Below the pieces are notes generated by a model, which saw nothing but the letters and a program-made list of their open reading frames with translations, searched no databases and was not told the origin of the DNA. A program made the translations under genes and the position numbers. Below are positions 37,592-45,830 of a DNA stretch of 64,000 nucleotides, piece after piece (the stretch's first letter is position 1; each line of letters opens with the position of its first letter). Origin of the DNA: Hoeflea_A sp963921345 (GTDB lineage Bacteria > Pseudomonadota > Alphaproteobacteria > Rhizobiales > Rhizobiaceae); assembly GCA_963921345.3 (NCBI GenBank), contig CAWUFE020000007.1, positions 3,286,001-3,350,000 of the forward strand, in the 5' to 3' direction.

Positions 37592-37621
37592 ACCTTGGCC
37601 GACAAAAATGTGTCATGACGG

Positions 37622-37650
37622 GTGACAGAGCAGCGCTGAGCGTGTATGTG
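37622..37650 (+). promoter_or_regulatory. putative aroG leader promoter
   Basis: GTGACA (37622-37627) and TATGTG (37645-37650) are separated by 17 bp. The expected start of transcription falls within a base or two of the leader peptide ATG at 37659. No ribosome-binding site precedes that ATG. Both facts fit a leaderless leader transcript, as described for rhizobial trpL. Confidence 0.5.
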
Positions 37651-37658
37651 CGTCTCCC

Positions 37659-37736
37659 ATGATCCAATCGTTCGTCTATTTCTGGTTTTACTTTTTTCCG
37701 GGCCAAATGGCGGACGGAGGGGATCGCATGTCCTGA
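37659..37736 (+). CDS. aromatic-rich leader peptide of the aroG attenuator
   Basis: The 25-codon frame ATG...TGA ends 89 bp before aroG. Residues 5-13 read FVYFWFYFF: five Phe, two Tyr and one Trp in nine codons. Such a run would make ribosomes stall when charged tRNA-Phe, -Tyr or -Trp is scarce, which is the sensing step of classical attenuation. The rest of the peptide (PGQMADGGDRMS) is hydrophilic. The segment GGCGG (37709-37713) lies four to five codons after the aromatic run, where it could pair with the terminator's first arm. All three aromatic amino acids feed back on the DAHP synthase step, so the match of peptide and downstream gene is strong. Confidence 0.8.
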   Translation: MIQSFVYFWFYFFPGQMADGGDRMS

Positions 37737-37765
37737 ACAGACCAGGCACATAAGCAAACCGCACC

Positions 37766-37791
37766 AACCGCCAGTCCTCTGGCGGTTTTTT
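37766..37791 (+). terminator. attenuator terminator upstream of aroG
   Basis: Arms AACCGCCAG and CTGGCGGTT enclose a TCCT loop and run straight into TTTT, giving six consecutive T's (37786-37791). It is 34 bp upstream of the aroG ATG and after the leader peptide stop, so its role must be regulatory. Confidence 0.88.
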
Positions 37792-37825
37792 GTTGCCGCC
37801 GGGGCCGAAACCAAGGAACCCGACG

Positions 37826-38896
37826 ATGCACAATCCAACCGACGATCTTCGAATTCGCGATATCCGGGAGCTGATCGCGCCCGAAACCCTGCTGAACGAC
37901 ATCCCGCCGGACGAACTTGCGACGGCGACCGTTCAAGGCACCCGCACCGCGATCCGTCATATTCTCGACGGCCATGACGACCGGCTGCTGGTCGTGGTCG
38001 GCCCCTGTTCGATCCACGACACCGAGGCGGCCCTCGACTATGCCGAGCGGCTTGCCGCGCTGCGCCGCAGCCTGTCGGACCGGTTGGAGATCGTCATGCG
38101 GGTCTATTTCGCCAAGCCGCGAACGACCGTCGGCTGGAAGGGCCTGATCAATGATCCTCATCTCGACGGTTCCTTCGACATCAACACCGGCCTGCGCATG
38201 GCGCGCGAGCTGCTTGCCGAGATCAACGGGCTGGGACTGCCGGTCGGCTGCGAATATCTCGATACCACCGTGCCGCAATACATTTCCGACCTGGTCGGCT
38301 GGGCGGCGATCGGCGCGCGCACCACCGAAAGCCAGGTGCACCGCGAACTGGCGTCGGGCCTCTCCTGTCCGGTCGGCTTCAAGAACGGCACGTCGGGCGA
38401 CGTCAAGATCGCCATCGACGCCGTGCAGTCGGCCGCCCATCCGCACCATTTCATGGCGGTCACCAAGAACGGCCGCTCGGCCATCGCCGCCACCACCGGC
38501 AATGACGACTGCCATGTCATCCTGCGCGGCGGCAAGGAACCCAATTACGACGCATCATCCGTCGATGCCGCCTGCCGGGCAGCCGAACGGGCCGGCTCGC
38601 GCGGCGTGGTGATGATCGACACCAGCCACGCCAACAGCGGCAAGGACCCGGCCCGGCAGCCGGTCGTCGCCCGCGACATCGCCGGACAGGTCTCGGCCGG
38701 CGACCGGCGCATCATCGGCGTGCTCATCGAAAGCAATCTGGTTGCCGGCCGCCAGGACCTCGGCGACGGCCCCCTCACCTACGGCCAGTCGATCACCGAT
38801 GGCTGCATCGGCTGGGAGACGACGCTGGAGGTTCTGCGGGATCTCGCGGAAGCCGTGAGCAACAGGCGCGCGGCCACCGAGCGGCTGGCGAGTTGA
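37826..38896 (+). CDS. aroG: 3-deoxy-7-phosphoheptulonate (DAHP) synthase, class I AroG type
   Basis: The 356-residue enzyme condenses PEP and erythrose 4-phosphate, the first step of the shikimate pathway. Class I motifs are VVVGPCSIHDTEAALDYA, MRVYFAKPRTTVGWKGLINDPHLDGSF, GARTTESQVHRELASGLSCPVGFKNGTSG, the metal/substrate His in MIDTSHANSGKDP and IESNLVAGRQDL. Length equals E. coli AroF/G/H. I chose the ATG at 37826 (MHNPTDD); the upstream in-frame codons lie inside the attenuator terminator. It is monocistronic, controlled by the leader described above, and closed by a terminator hairpin. Which aromatic amino acid inhibits the enzyme cannot be read with confidence. Confidence 0.96.
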   Translation: MHNPTDDLRIRDIRELIAPETLLNDIPPDELATATVQGTRTAIRHILDGHDDRLLVVVGPCSIHDTEAALDYAERLAALRRSLSDRLEIVMRVYFAKPRTTVGWKGLINDPHLDGSFDINTGLRMARELLAEINGLGLPVGCEYLDTTVPQYISDLVGWAAIGARTTESQVHRELASGLSCPVGFKNGTSGDVKIAIDAVQSAAHPHHFMAVTKNGRSAIAATTGNDDCHVILRGGKEPNYDASSVDAACRAAERAGSRGVVMIDTSHANSGKDPARQPVVARDIAGQVSAGDRRIIGVLIESNLVAGRQDLGDGPLTYGQSITDGCIGWETTLEVLRDLAEAVSNRRAATERLAS

Positions 38897-38902
38897 GCGT
38901 AA

Positions 38903-38928
38903 AGCCGGGGCCGGAAACGGCCCCGGCT
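38903..38928 (+). terminator. terminator-like hairpin after aroG
   Basis: Perfect 11-bp GC-rich arms AGCCGGGGCCG and CGGCCCCGGCT enclose GAAA, 6 bp past the aroG stop. No T-run follows, so efficiency may be modest. Confidence 0.7.
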
Positions 38929-39082
38929 CAATGGCACTGAAATGAGGATCGACACAGTCGATCGTTCGGGTTCTGCCATCATGTGGCAAGAGGCTTTCAG
39001 AAATAACCGAACTTCCACAATCGGCTCGGCGATTTATCACCGCGCCCCGTACATTCTTTGTCTTTCCTGTTTCTTCCATTCG

Positions 39083-39126
39083 TTGACAATTATTGTAGAA
39101 AAAAGCGATCTGTTGTAGAATATATT
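39083..39126 (+). promoter_or_regulatory. AT-rich promoter region with a TTGTAGAA direct repeat
   Basis: Upstream of the 879-residue protein gene the sequence becomes strongly AT-rich. TTGTAGAA occurs at 39093-39100 and 39113-39120, exactly 20 bp apart, placing both on the same face of the helix. A -35-like TTGACA sits at 39083-39088 and TATATT at 39121-39126. The exact -10 is not resolved. Confidence 0.45.
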
Positions 39127-39156
39127 GATGATCTATATTAAGAAACCCGTCATCAG

Positions 39157-41796
39157 ATGTTCAGCTTTCGTTGTAAAAAGCACCTTCAGAAATCAGTTCC
39201 TCCCAGTCGACTGCACCGGACCTTGTTCTGCGCCCTAATCGCTTTGACGGCGTTCACGGCCTCTGCGGAAACCGATACCGAAGAGCGGGAGCCGCCCGTT
39301 GCACAGCTCGAAATCGCCGGTGGTGACGAAGATCCGTCACTCGGCTCTTTCAGCAGCGATTCACTCTCCTTTCGGCATGAATTCTCGCTGGCTTCCAAAA
39401 ACGAGGTCGAAGCGGCCGGCGTTTCGCTTCAGCTGATTTTTCTGGACGGGCCAGACCAGGTCACCGCTGAGTTTGCCAACCCTCTTGTTGACGGCTCTGC
39501 CGGTCCGGTTGATCTGGGAAGCGTCGACGCAGGCAGCCTGCGGCGTTTTACCGTCGATGCGACACTGCCGGTTCCGGGCGCCTACCGGTTTGCGCTGGTG
39601 TTGGACGGGCCAGACCGAAAGATCTACACACTGTCAGTCGAGCGCAAGGCGCCGACGGTCAAGATACTGGATGCGGAAAACGGTGCGCTTGTCCTGACCA
39701 CAACAACCGAAACATTCGAGCGAAAACTGGCCATTCGAGCTGATTCCGAAGTTGCGGCGCGAAATGTAATCGTCACAATCGGGCCGTTTGTCGGGCCCGA
39801 CAAATCCGGTGCTGAGGTTTCGCTGGACGGCGGCAAGACGATGGAGCGGCTGGGCGTCATTGACGGCCGCGAGATCAAACGCTTCGGATTGCAGGCCAAC
39901 CTGCCGGAATCCGGCGAATACAACGGACACATCAATTTGACCTATCAGGGCGGTGGGCTGCAAATCCCCGTCAAGATCACCAAATCCATCGTAGCCGCCA
40001 GCATTACGCCGTCGTTTTCGGGCGTCGGCATGGAAGCGACACCATTCCGCGAGCCAGCAACGATAAATCTCGGCATCAGCCTGGCTGAAACCGAAGGGCG
40101 CCGGGTGTCCCTCAAGAGGCCGATTCTCGCGGATCTTGTCCGACAAAGCGGTAAAACGACCAATATCTCGGCCACCCCGACCGCGACCCGTTTCTGGTTC
40201 GACAAAACGGAGTTGCAGGACCGGCAGACATTCGCGCTGGCGCCGGTCGAAATCGTCAAGGTTCGCATGGAGGTTACCGGCCTGGGTGAGCCGGGTCTCT
40301 ATAGCGGCAAGGTCATATTTCCGGCGGAGGACCGCACGTCCAAGGAAGTGGCGGTCTCGTTCAACATCAGGCGTTCGGCGCTAATGGCGGGTCTGGTGAT
40401 CTTTGCCGGCGTGTTCCTTTCCGGGGTGTTGCGGCTTTGGGCTACGCAACTCCGGCCGCGAATGACCCAGGTTCGAAAGGTCCTCGGCAGTATCAGGGCC
40501 CTCGACGAGTTCCTTGCCAGAATCCAACCTGCGAGACCGGAAGAGAGAGAGGTGGTCGGTGCCATGCGCCGGCATCTGGAACTGGCCTATGACGAATTGC
40601 GGACAGGCACCCAGACCGATGCTGACGCATTGATCGCCCGATCGGCGGAGAAACTCGGCGTTCTGGTGAAATGGGTCGGCTTCAGCCGTGAGATCGCCGG
40701 ATTGTCACTGGGCGCCGCAGCTCACGCATTGCAAGCAAAACTGGATGTCATGAAGCGCTATCTTGTTGCTCTAGAACCCGCTGACGACAGCAAGACCGCG
40801 GCGCAAGAAGCAGCCGCAGGTCTTTCGGATGAAATCAAGGCTGCGCTGACTGAGATGCTGAACAGGTTCCAGCAGCAGATCGTCGAAATCGGCGGGGGAC
40901 TTGACGAAGCAACGAGGCACGGCCGCTGGGCCAAACAGGTCGAAGCCGCGATTGCCGAGGCGCACGCTGCTCTGGTCGCGGGAAACACACGGACCGCATC
41001 GGACCGCATCGAGAGTGCACGCCTCCAGGCAGCCCGAATTCTGGCTGGTGATCTTGCGGGGAAGCTCCAGCCGAAACCGGACTGGCTTAGCCAGCCGCTC
41101 TTGAACCGTATTGGCGATGGCTTGAAGGATGCGCAGGAAGCGGAGCGGGCGAGCGCCGCCGTCTCCTCCTACAGAACCGCGCTGGGCCTCTATCTCGAAC
41201 CGCTATCGAGACATCTGATCGGTCGCGCCCGGCAGCTTCTCACGGTGTTGAAAGGCGATCCCGAGCAAGCTGGGCTCCCTGAGGTCCGACAGCAAATCAG
41301 CCTGCTCGAAGCGCAGTTGTCGGCTCTTGAAGGTGTTTCGGATCAGATTCGGAACGGCGAACTCGCAAAGGCCAGCGCCGTCTGCAGCGAGGCGCAGAAA
41401 CAGATAAGCAATGCGGCCACGACGTCCGCCGCGACGCCGGCTGCGTTCGCCGCTGCCGCCGAGGCCGACGCAAAGGCAGCGGCGGCCGGTGGCGCTGACA
41501 TACCCGAAATTACAGTGACCCTCCCGATCGGCGGCGTGCCTGAAAACCTCAGCGAAACACGCGCCACGATCGCCCAAATCGAAGCCTATAACAGTCTGGG
41601 TGACTGGATCTTCCAGATCGCCATCGCGGCTATCGCCGTTGCGCTCGGCGTCTATGTCCTTTGGGCCGGGGAACCGACGTGGGGCAGCGAGACGGATCTG
41701 TTGCTGGCGCTTTTGTGGGGCCTGGGCCTGCACAGCCTGACATCAGGCGCGTCGAGCTATGCCGGCCTCACCGACCTGGCCACCAAGATCAAATAG
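39157..41796 (+). CDS. large membrane protein of unknown function
   Basis: I do not recognise this 879-residue protein. It starts with a signal peptide (about 18-38, ending FTASAE) and continues with a beta-rich extracytoplasmic region of roughly 370 residues that looks like two or three Ig/CARDB-like domains (for example IPVKITKSIVAASITPSF). A membrane span follows near residues 408-428 (LMAGLVIFAGVFLSGVLRLW). A long helical, Ala/Glu/Arg-rich region (about 430-770) contains possible coiled coils, and an Ala-rich linker leads to two more hydrophobic segments near the C-terminus (IFQIAIAAIAVALGVYVLW, LLLALLWGLGLHSL). The flanking DNA is AT-rich. A decayed trypsin-like protease gene follows 29 bp downstream, so the two were probably partners. 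Confidence 0.85.
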   Translation: MFSFRCKKHLQKSVPPSRLHRTLFCALIALTAFTASAETDTEEREPPVAQLEIAGGDEDPSLGSFSSDSLSFRHEFSLASKNEVEAAGVSLQLIFLDGPDQVTAEFANPLVDGSAGPVDLGSVDAGSLRRFTVDATLPVPGAYRFALVLDGPDRKIYTLSVERKAPTVKILDAENGALVLTTTTETFERKLAIRADSEVAARNVIVTIGPFVGPDKSGAEVSLDGGKTMERLGVIDGREIKRFGLQANLPESGEYNGHINLTYQGGGLQIPVKITKSIVAASITPSFSGVGMEATPFREPATINLGISLAETEGRRVSLKRPILADLVRQSGKTTNISATPTATRFWFDKTELQDRQTFALAPVEIVKVRMEVTGLGEPGLYSGKVIFPAEDRTSKEVAVSFNIRRSALMAGLVIFAGVFLSGVLRLWATQLRPRMTQVRKVLGSIRALDEFLARIQPARPEEREVVGAMRRHLELAYDELRTGTQTDADALIARSAEKLGVLVKWVGFSREIAGLSLGAAAHALQAKLDVMKRYLVALEPADDSKTAAQEAAAGLSDEIKAALTEMLNRFQQQIVEIGGGLDEATRHGRWAKQVEAAIAEAHAALVAGNTRTASDRIESARLQAARILAGDLAGKLQPKPDWLSQPLLNRIGDGLKDAQEAERASAAVSSYRTALGLYLEPLSRHLIGRARQLLTVLKGDPEQAGLPEVRQQISLLEAQLSALEGVSDQIRNGELAKASAVCSEAQKQISNAATTSAATPAAFAAAAEADAKAAAAGGADIPEITVTLPIGGVPENLSETRATIAQIEAYNSLGDWIFQIAIAAIAVALGVYVLWAGEPTWGSETDLLLALLWGLGLHSLTSGASSYAGLTDLATKIK

Positions 41797-41825
41797 TGCG
41801 CCACGCGACCGGGAGGACCATCCCA

Positions 41826-42059
41826 TGCAGTTCGACGGCGTCACGAACCTCCAATCGGAAGTCCTCAGGTCATTCTCGACCTTGTCGAAATGCCGGGTTC
41901 AATGGCAGGCGCTGCAGCGACACAGAGCATCCCGATCTATGTGCAAACGCGCTGCCCTTTTCGCGCCGCGGCGATAGCGGTTCGCTGATAGTCGATACCA
42001 ATTCCAAGCCTGTCGGGCTGCATCAGGTGACCGGACGGATCAAGGCGACCCGCTCCTGA
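41826..42059 (+). pseudogene. remnant of a trypsin-like serine protease gene
   Basis: An ATG at 41826 opens MQFDGVTNLQSEVLRSFSTL and runs to a stop at 41978. In another frame, ending at 42059, appears RGDSGSLIVDTNSKPVGLHQ, which matches the GDSG(G/S) nucleophile region and following strand of chymotrypsin-fold proteases. The catalytic His and Asp regions that should lie between are missing, so the gene has lost internal sequence and shifted frame. The start is preceded by GGGAGG. The intact gene probably formed an operon with the membrane protein upstream. Confidence 0.65.
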
Positions 42060-42071
42060 CCTCGTCTTGCT

Positions 42072-43406
42072 TCAATTGCGCATGGTGAAGGGCAGATAGA
42101 GCGACAGCTGCGGCCATGCGATGATGATCAGCAGGCAGACCAGCATGGCCAGCCAGAACGGCATGATACCGCGATAGATCTCGCCCATGGAGATGTCCGA
42201 CACGCTCTTGACGACGAACACGTTCATGCCGACCGGCGGGCTGATGAGTGCCATTTCCAGGATGATCACCATGACGACGCCGAACCAGATGCGCAGGTCG
42301 GAACCGCCGGTCATGCCCAAGAGCTGGCCGATGCCCGACTGCTCGATGATGGGCAGAACGATGGGCAGCACCAAGACCATCATGGCAAAGCCGTCCAGGA
42401 AGGTCCCGAGGAAGATGAACACGGCGAGCACAAGTAGCAGCAAGACCAGCGGGTGCAGTTGCGCCGCCACCAGCATGTCGGCGAGCGCGGCCGGGATGTG
42501 GGTGAGCGCAAGAAACGGCGAAAACACGCTGGCGCCGATGATGATGAAATAGATCATCACCGTTGTGGACACGGTCTTGAGCAGGGCGTCGCGAAAACTG
42601 GCGAGGGTGAACTCCTTGCGCGGCAGGGAAAACACGAAGGCCAGGACGGCGCCCACCGCCGCCGCCTCCACCGGCGTGAAGATGCCGCCGTAAATGCCGC
42701 CGATGGAAGCGATTATGATCAGCAGGATCACGGCGCCGCGAACCAGAAAGCGCAGCCGGTCGGCAAGCCCGAAACGCTCGCCGGCCGGCCCGATCTTCGG
42801 GCGCAGGGCCGTCATCAGCGCGATGGTCAGCATGAAGCAGGCCGAGAGGATCAGCCCCGGCACGACGCCGGCCAGGAACAGCCGGCCGATCGATTCCTCG
42901 GTGAGGATCGCATAGATGATGAAGCCGGTGGACGGCGGAATCAGAATACCCAGCGTGCCGCCGGCGGCCACCGAACCGGCGGCGAATTTCGGATCGTAGT
43001 CGAACCTCTTCATTTCCGGCAGGGCGACGCGACCGAGCGTCAGCGCCGACGCCACCGATGATCCCGACAGAGCCGCAAACCCGGTGCAGCCGAGAATGGT
43101 CGCATGGGCGAGGCCGCCGCGGAAATGACCGATCATCGCATAGGCGAGATTGTAGAGATCGCGGCTCATGCCGGAGGCACTGGCCGTGTTGCCCATCAGC
43201 ACGAACAGCGGGATCACGGTCAGTTCGACATAGGTCAGCGTGCCCCAGCTCTCGGTGAACAGGGTGGAGAAGGCGGCCGGCCAGGAGTTGAGAAGGCCGA
43301 TGCCGCCGACACCGGCGACGATCATGGCGAAGGCCACGGGCACACGCAGCGCCATCAGAGCCAGGAGAACTGCGAGCCCGCCGGCGCCGATCAGCACGGG
43401 GCTCAT
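42072..43406 (-). CDS. TRAP transporter large permease (DctM type)
   Basis: A 444-residue protein with about twelve membrane spans, the standard DctM size. Family stretches include TVIPLFVLMGNTASASGMSRDLY, GCTGFAALSGSSVASALTLG and GTLGILIPPSTGFIIYA. It is the channel-forming subunit of a sodium-driven importer for organic acids. The start overlaps the stop of the small permease gene (ATGA at 43403-43406). The gene ends 12 bp from the protease remnant on the other strand. Confidence 0.94.
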   Translation of the reverse strand: MSPVLIGAGGLAVLLALMALRVPVAFAMIVAGVGGIGLLNSWPAAFSTLFTESWGTLTYVELTVIPLFVLMGNTASASGMSRDLYNLAYAMIGHFRGGLAHATILGCTGFAALSGSSVASALTLGRVALPEMKRFDYDPKFAAGSVAAGGTLGILIPPSTGFIIYAILTEESIGRLFLAGVVPGLILSACFMLTIALMTALRPKIGPAGERFGLADRLRFLVRGAVILLIIIASIGGIYGGIFTPVEAAAVGAVLAFVFSLPRKEFTLASFRDALLKTVSTTVMIYFIIIGASVFSPFLALTHIPAALADMLVAAQLHPLVLLLLVLAVFIFLGTFLDGFAMMVLVLPIVLPIIEQSGIGQLLGMTGGSDLRIWFGVVMVIILEMALISPPVGMNVFVVKSVSDISMGEIYRGIMPFWLAMLVCLLIIIAWPQLSLYLPFTMRN

Positions 43407-43903
43407 GAGGCCTCGCCGTCGTCTTCAGGATCGCCGGGTCCGGCAATGCACTCGACAAGGATGATCGCCGCATGGACTAGCGAGACCACCATGATCAGCC
43501 ATATGAAGGGCCGGTGCGGGATGGTGATCATGTTGGTCGCTTCGTTGAACAGCGCCGCATCCTCGGCGGCATACCACGCACGCCAGCCGATGAGGCCGAA
43601 GACGGCCGCCACCAGCAGCTTGACGAACAGCCAGCGCAGCCTTTCCAGTGCCGGAACAGGCAGGCGGCGGAATAGATCGACGCTGATGTGTCCTCCGATC
43701 CGCCAGGTGTAGGGAGCCGCCAGCAGCAATGCGGTGACCATGCCCATTTCGACGATGTCCTGCCGGCCGCGCATCGGCGCGGAGAAGAAATAGCGCATGA
43801 TCACGTCGACAAAGGTCAGAACGACGAGGCCGGCGACCACGAGGCCGCCGGCGATCGCCATCAGGGTGACGGCGCGGTCGAGATTTTTCAGCAGTCCCCT
43901 CAC
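43403..43903 (-). CDS. TRAP transporter small permease (DctQ type)
   Basis: A 166-residue four-span membrane protein; VVLTFVDVIMRYFFSAPMRGRQDIVE is the typical DctQ first-half motif. A GTG start at 43903 is used, 16 bp after the binding-protein gene. It associates with the DctM subunit encoded by the overlapping next gene. Confidence 0.92.
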   Translation of the reverse strand: MRGLLKNLDRAVTLMAIAGGLVVAGLVVLTFVDVIMRYFFSAPMRGRQDIVEMGMVTALLLAAPYTWRIGGHISVDLFRRLPVPALERLRWLFVKLLVAAVFGLIGWRAWYAAEDAALFNEATNMITIPHRPFIWLIMVVSLVHAAIILVECIAGPGDPEDDGEAS

Positions 43904-43919
43904 GCCGCCGAACCGTCGA

Positions 43920-44934
43920 CTAGTTTTTCATGGCCGCCACGACATCGCTGGCCGGAACGCCCTTGGCGTCATGCTCGGTGAGCAGCTTCGCGACGGCTTC
44001 GGCAGCCTTGGCTTCGAATTCGGCCCGCGCCCCGTCGGAAAGCACGATGGTCTCGTTGCCATCGATGCCGGCAAACTTGCCCAGGGCGATCTGGCCGAAT
44101 TTGGCCAGCCCGGCCGCCGAACGTTGTGAAATGTCGAGCCCGCTCAGGTCGTCGAGCGCCTTGCGTTCGGCATCGGACAACTCGTTATAGGCTTCCTCGT
44201 TGGCGACGAGGAAAATCGTAGTGGGCATTTCGGGAAGGTTGGTCGTCACATATTTGGTCAGTTCGATCAGCTTGAAGATCAGCAGCGAATCCGACCCCAT
44301 CAGCGCGCCGTCGACGACACCGGTGTTCATCGCCGTGTAGACCTTGTTGGCCGGCATCGGCACCGGCGTCGCGCCATAGGCCTCGATGACCGCGGCAGCA
44401 GACGACGACGCCACCCGGATCTTGAGCCCCTCGAGGTCCGCGAGGCTGCGGATCGGCTTGTCGCGCATCATCAAGACGGCCGGCGGCGTGACGAACAGGG
44501 CCAGCGGCACGGTCTTCTTGAACTCGTCGCGCAGATGCGCATCCATGACCTTCCACAGCTTGGCGGTCGCGTCCTCGTGCCCCGAGGTGACGCCGGGCAA
44601 CTCGATTAGCAGCGTCTTGGGAAACACCGATGACGTGTAGCCGGGCAGGCCGTAGCTGATCTCGGCGACGCGGGTCACCGCCCGCTTGTACTGCTCCACC
44701 GGACCCTTGCCCAGTTCGCCGGAGGGGGTAGATCTCGATCTTGACCGATCCGTTCGTTGCGGCATCGAGATCCGTTGCCAGCTTCACGAAGATCGGCTCG
44801 TGCAGGATGTAGATCGGCGGCACGAAACTCGCCAGCTTCAGGACCTTGTCGGCGGCAAGGCCGATCGAGGGCGCCAGTCCGGCCAACAGGAGCGCGGCTC
44901 CCGCGACCACGGTTCTTCGCAGCATTTGCATCAT
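43920..44934 (-). pseudogene. TRAP transporter substrate-binding protein (DctP type), frameshifted
   Basis: The N-terminal part starts at the ATG at 44934 (MMQMLRRT), preceded by GGAGG, with a signal peptide ending SIGLAADK, and reads to VKIEIYP. The protein then continues in another frame as SGELGKGPVEQYKRAVTRV through to VVAAMKN at 43920. The switch lies at a run of five C's on the coding strand (44724-44728 as G's on plus); four C's would restore one frame of about 337 residues, normal for DctP. It is either a sequencing error in a homopolymer or a recent inactivation. The two permease genes downstream are intact. Ligand would be an organic acid. Confidence 0.85.
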
Positions 44935-44985
44935 TCGGATCCTCCACTCGTTTGCCCCTCCTTTGGCGAGGGTTTGGAAAAAAGG

Positions 44986-45023
44986 TATTCCATATTTTGG
45001 GACATTGCAATATATATTGGGAT
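44986..45023. promoter_or_regulatory. divergent operator region, TRAP operon / IclR regulator
   Basis: Between the dctP and IclR starts lies a perfect 12-bp palindrome CAATATATATTG (45008-45019) and, just upstream, CCATATTTTGG (44990-45000), a near-palindrome. Both are AT-rich in a GC-rich surrounding and lie where an IclR-type dimer would control both transcripts. Confidence 0.5.
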
Positions 45024-45830
45024 ATGACACTCGATCAGACGGACAGCATGCGGACCGCTTCCGGCGTCGGCCTGGTGCAGAAAACCCTGCAGATCCTCGA
45101 TCTGTTCCAGCTCGACCGGCCGACCTGGTCGCAGCCGGAGCTTGCGCAATCGACCGGGATGCCGAAATCGACCGTCAACCGGTTGGTCCGGTTTCTGACC
45201 GACCGCGGTTATCTGGCGCTGCTGGAAGGCCGCAACCGCTATACGCTGGGGCCGGCATCGATCGACCTCGGCCGACGGGCCTCGGCCTTGTTCGATTTTC
45301 GCGCCATCTGCCAGCCGACCCTGGAACAGCTCTCCCGTGAGACCAGCGAGACCGTGTTGCTGACCGCCGTCATCGGCTCCGGCAACGCGGTCCGTTGCGT
45401 CGACCAGATCGAAAGCACCCGGGAGGGACTGCGGGTGTTCGAGCAGATCGGCGCGATTTTCCCGCTGCATGCGGGTGCTGCCCCGAAAGCCGTGTTGGCG
45501 TTTCTTCCGGACGCCGAGCGTGAACGCTATCTGTCGCGGCCCATGTCAGCGGTCACCCAATCGACGATCATCGAGGCCGAGGCGCTCGACCGCGACCTGA
45601 GCGAAACGCGGCAGCGCGGCTACTCGATTTCCCGCGAAGAAACCTATGAAGGTGTTGCCGGTGTCGCCGCACCGTTTTTCTGGAGCGACGGGCGACCGGC
45701 GGGAAGCATGGCGATTGCGACGCCGATGCAACGGGCGACGCCGGAGGCGATCAAGCGCTTCGGCGCTCTGCTGCGCGACGCCTGTGCGCAAGTGGACGAG
45801 TTGCTGTCGACCGGAGACGGGCGGCCATGA
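45024..45830 (+). CDS. IclR-family transcriptional regulator
   Basis: A 268-residue regulator with an N-terminal winged helix-turn-helix (about 12-75; WSQPELAQSTGMPKSTVNRLVRFLTDRGYL) and a C-terminal effector domain (about 90-260) containing PLHAGAAPKAVLAFL and GYSISREETYEGVAGVAAPFF, both typical of IclR. The ATG at 45024 is within the operator region. The stop overlaps the next ATG (ATGA), so the regulator is co-transcribed with the catabolic genes downstream. It probably senses the TRAP ligand or its CoA ester. Confidence 0.92.
   Translation: MTLDQTDSMRTASGVGLVQKTLQILDLFQLDRPTWSQPELAQSTGMPKSTVNRLVRFLTDRGYLALLEGRNRYTLGPASIDLGRRASALFDFRAICQPTLEQLSRETSETVLLTAVIGSGNAVRCVDQIESTREGLRVFEQIGAIFPLHAGAAPKAVLAFLPDAERERYLSRPMSAVTQSTIIEAEALDRDLSETRQRGYSISREETYEGVAGVAAPFFWSDGRPAGSMAIATPMQRATPEAIKRFGALLRDACAQVDELLSTGDGRP

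Larger units (their letters stand above)
37659..37791 (+). promoter_or_regulatory. transcription attenuator controlling aroG
   Basis: Three parts are seen: the aromatic leader peptide (37659-37736); a candidate antiterminator strand TGGCGG (37708-37713) that is identical to part of the terminator's second arm and can pair with CCGCCA (37768-37773); and the terminator hairpin (37766-37787) with its T-run. Ribosome stalling at the aromatic codons would leave TGGCGG free to form the antiterminator; translation to the stop would cover it and allow termination. Confidence 0.75.

Noticed and set aside
42040..43473. A second long minus-strand frame over the TRAP large permease
   Set aside because: It is a shifted frame of the DctM gene, rich in Arg and without membrane spans, while the other frame gives a textbook DctM.
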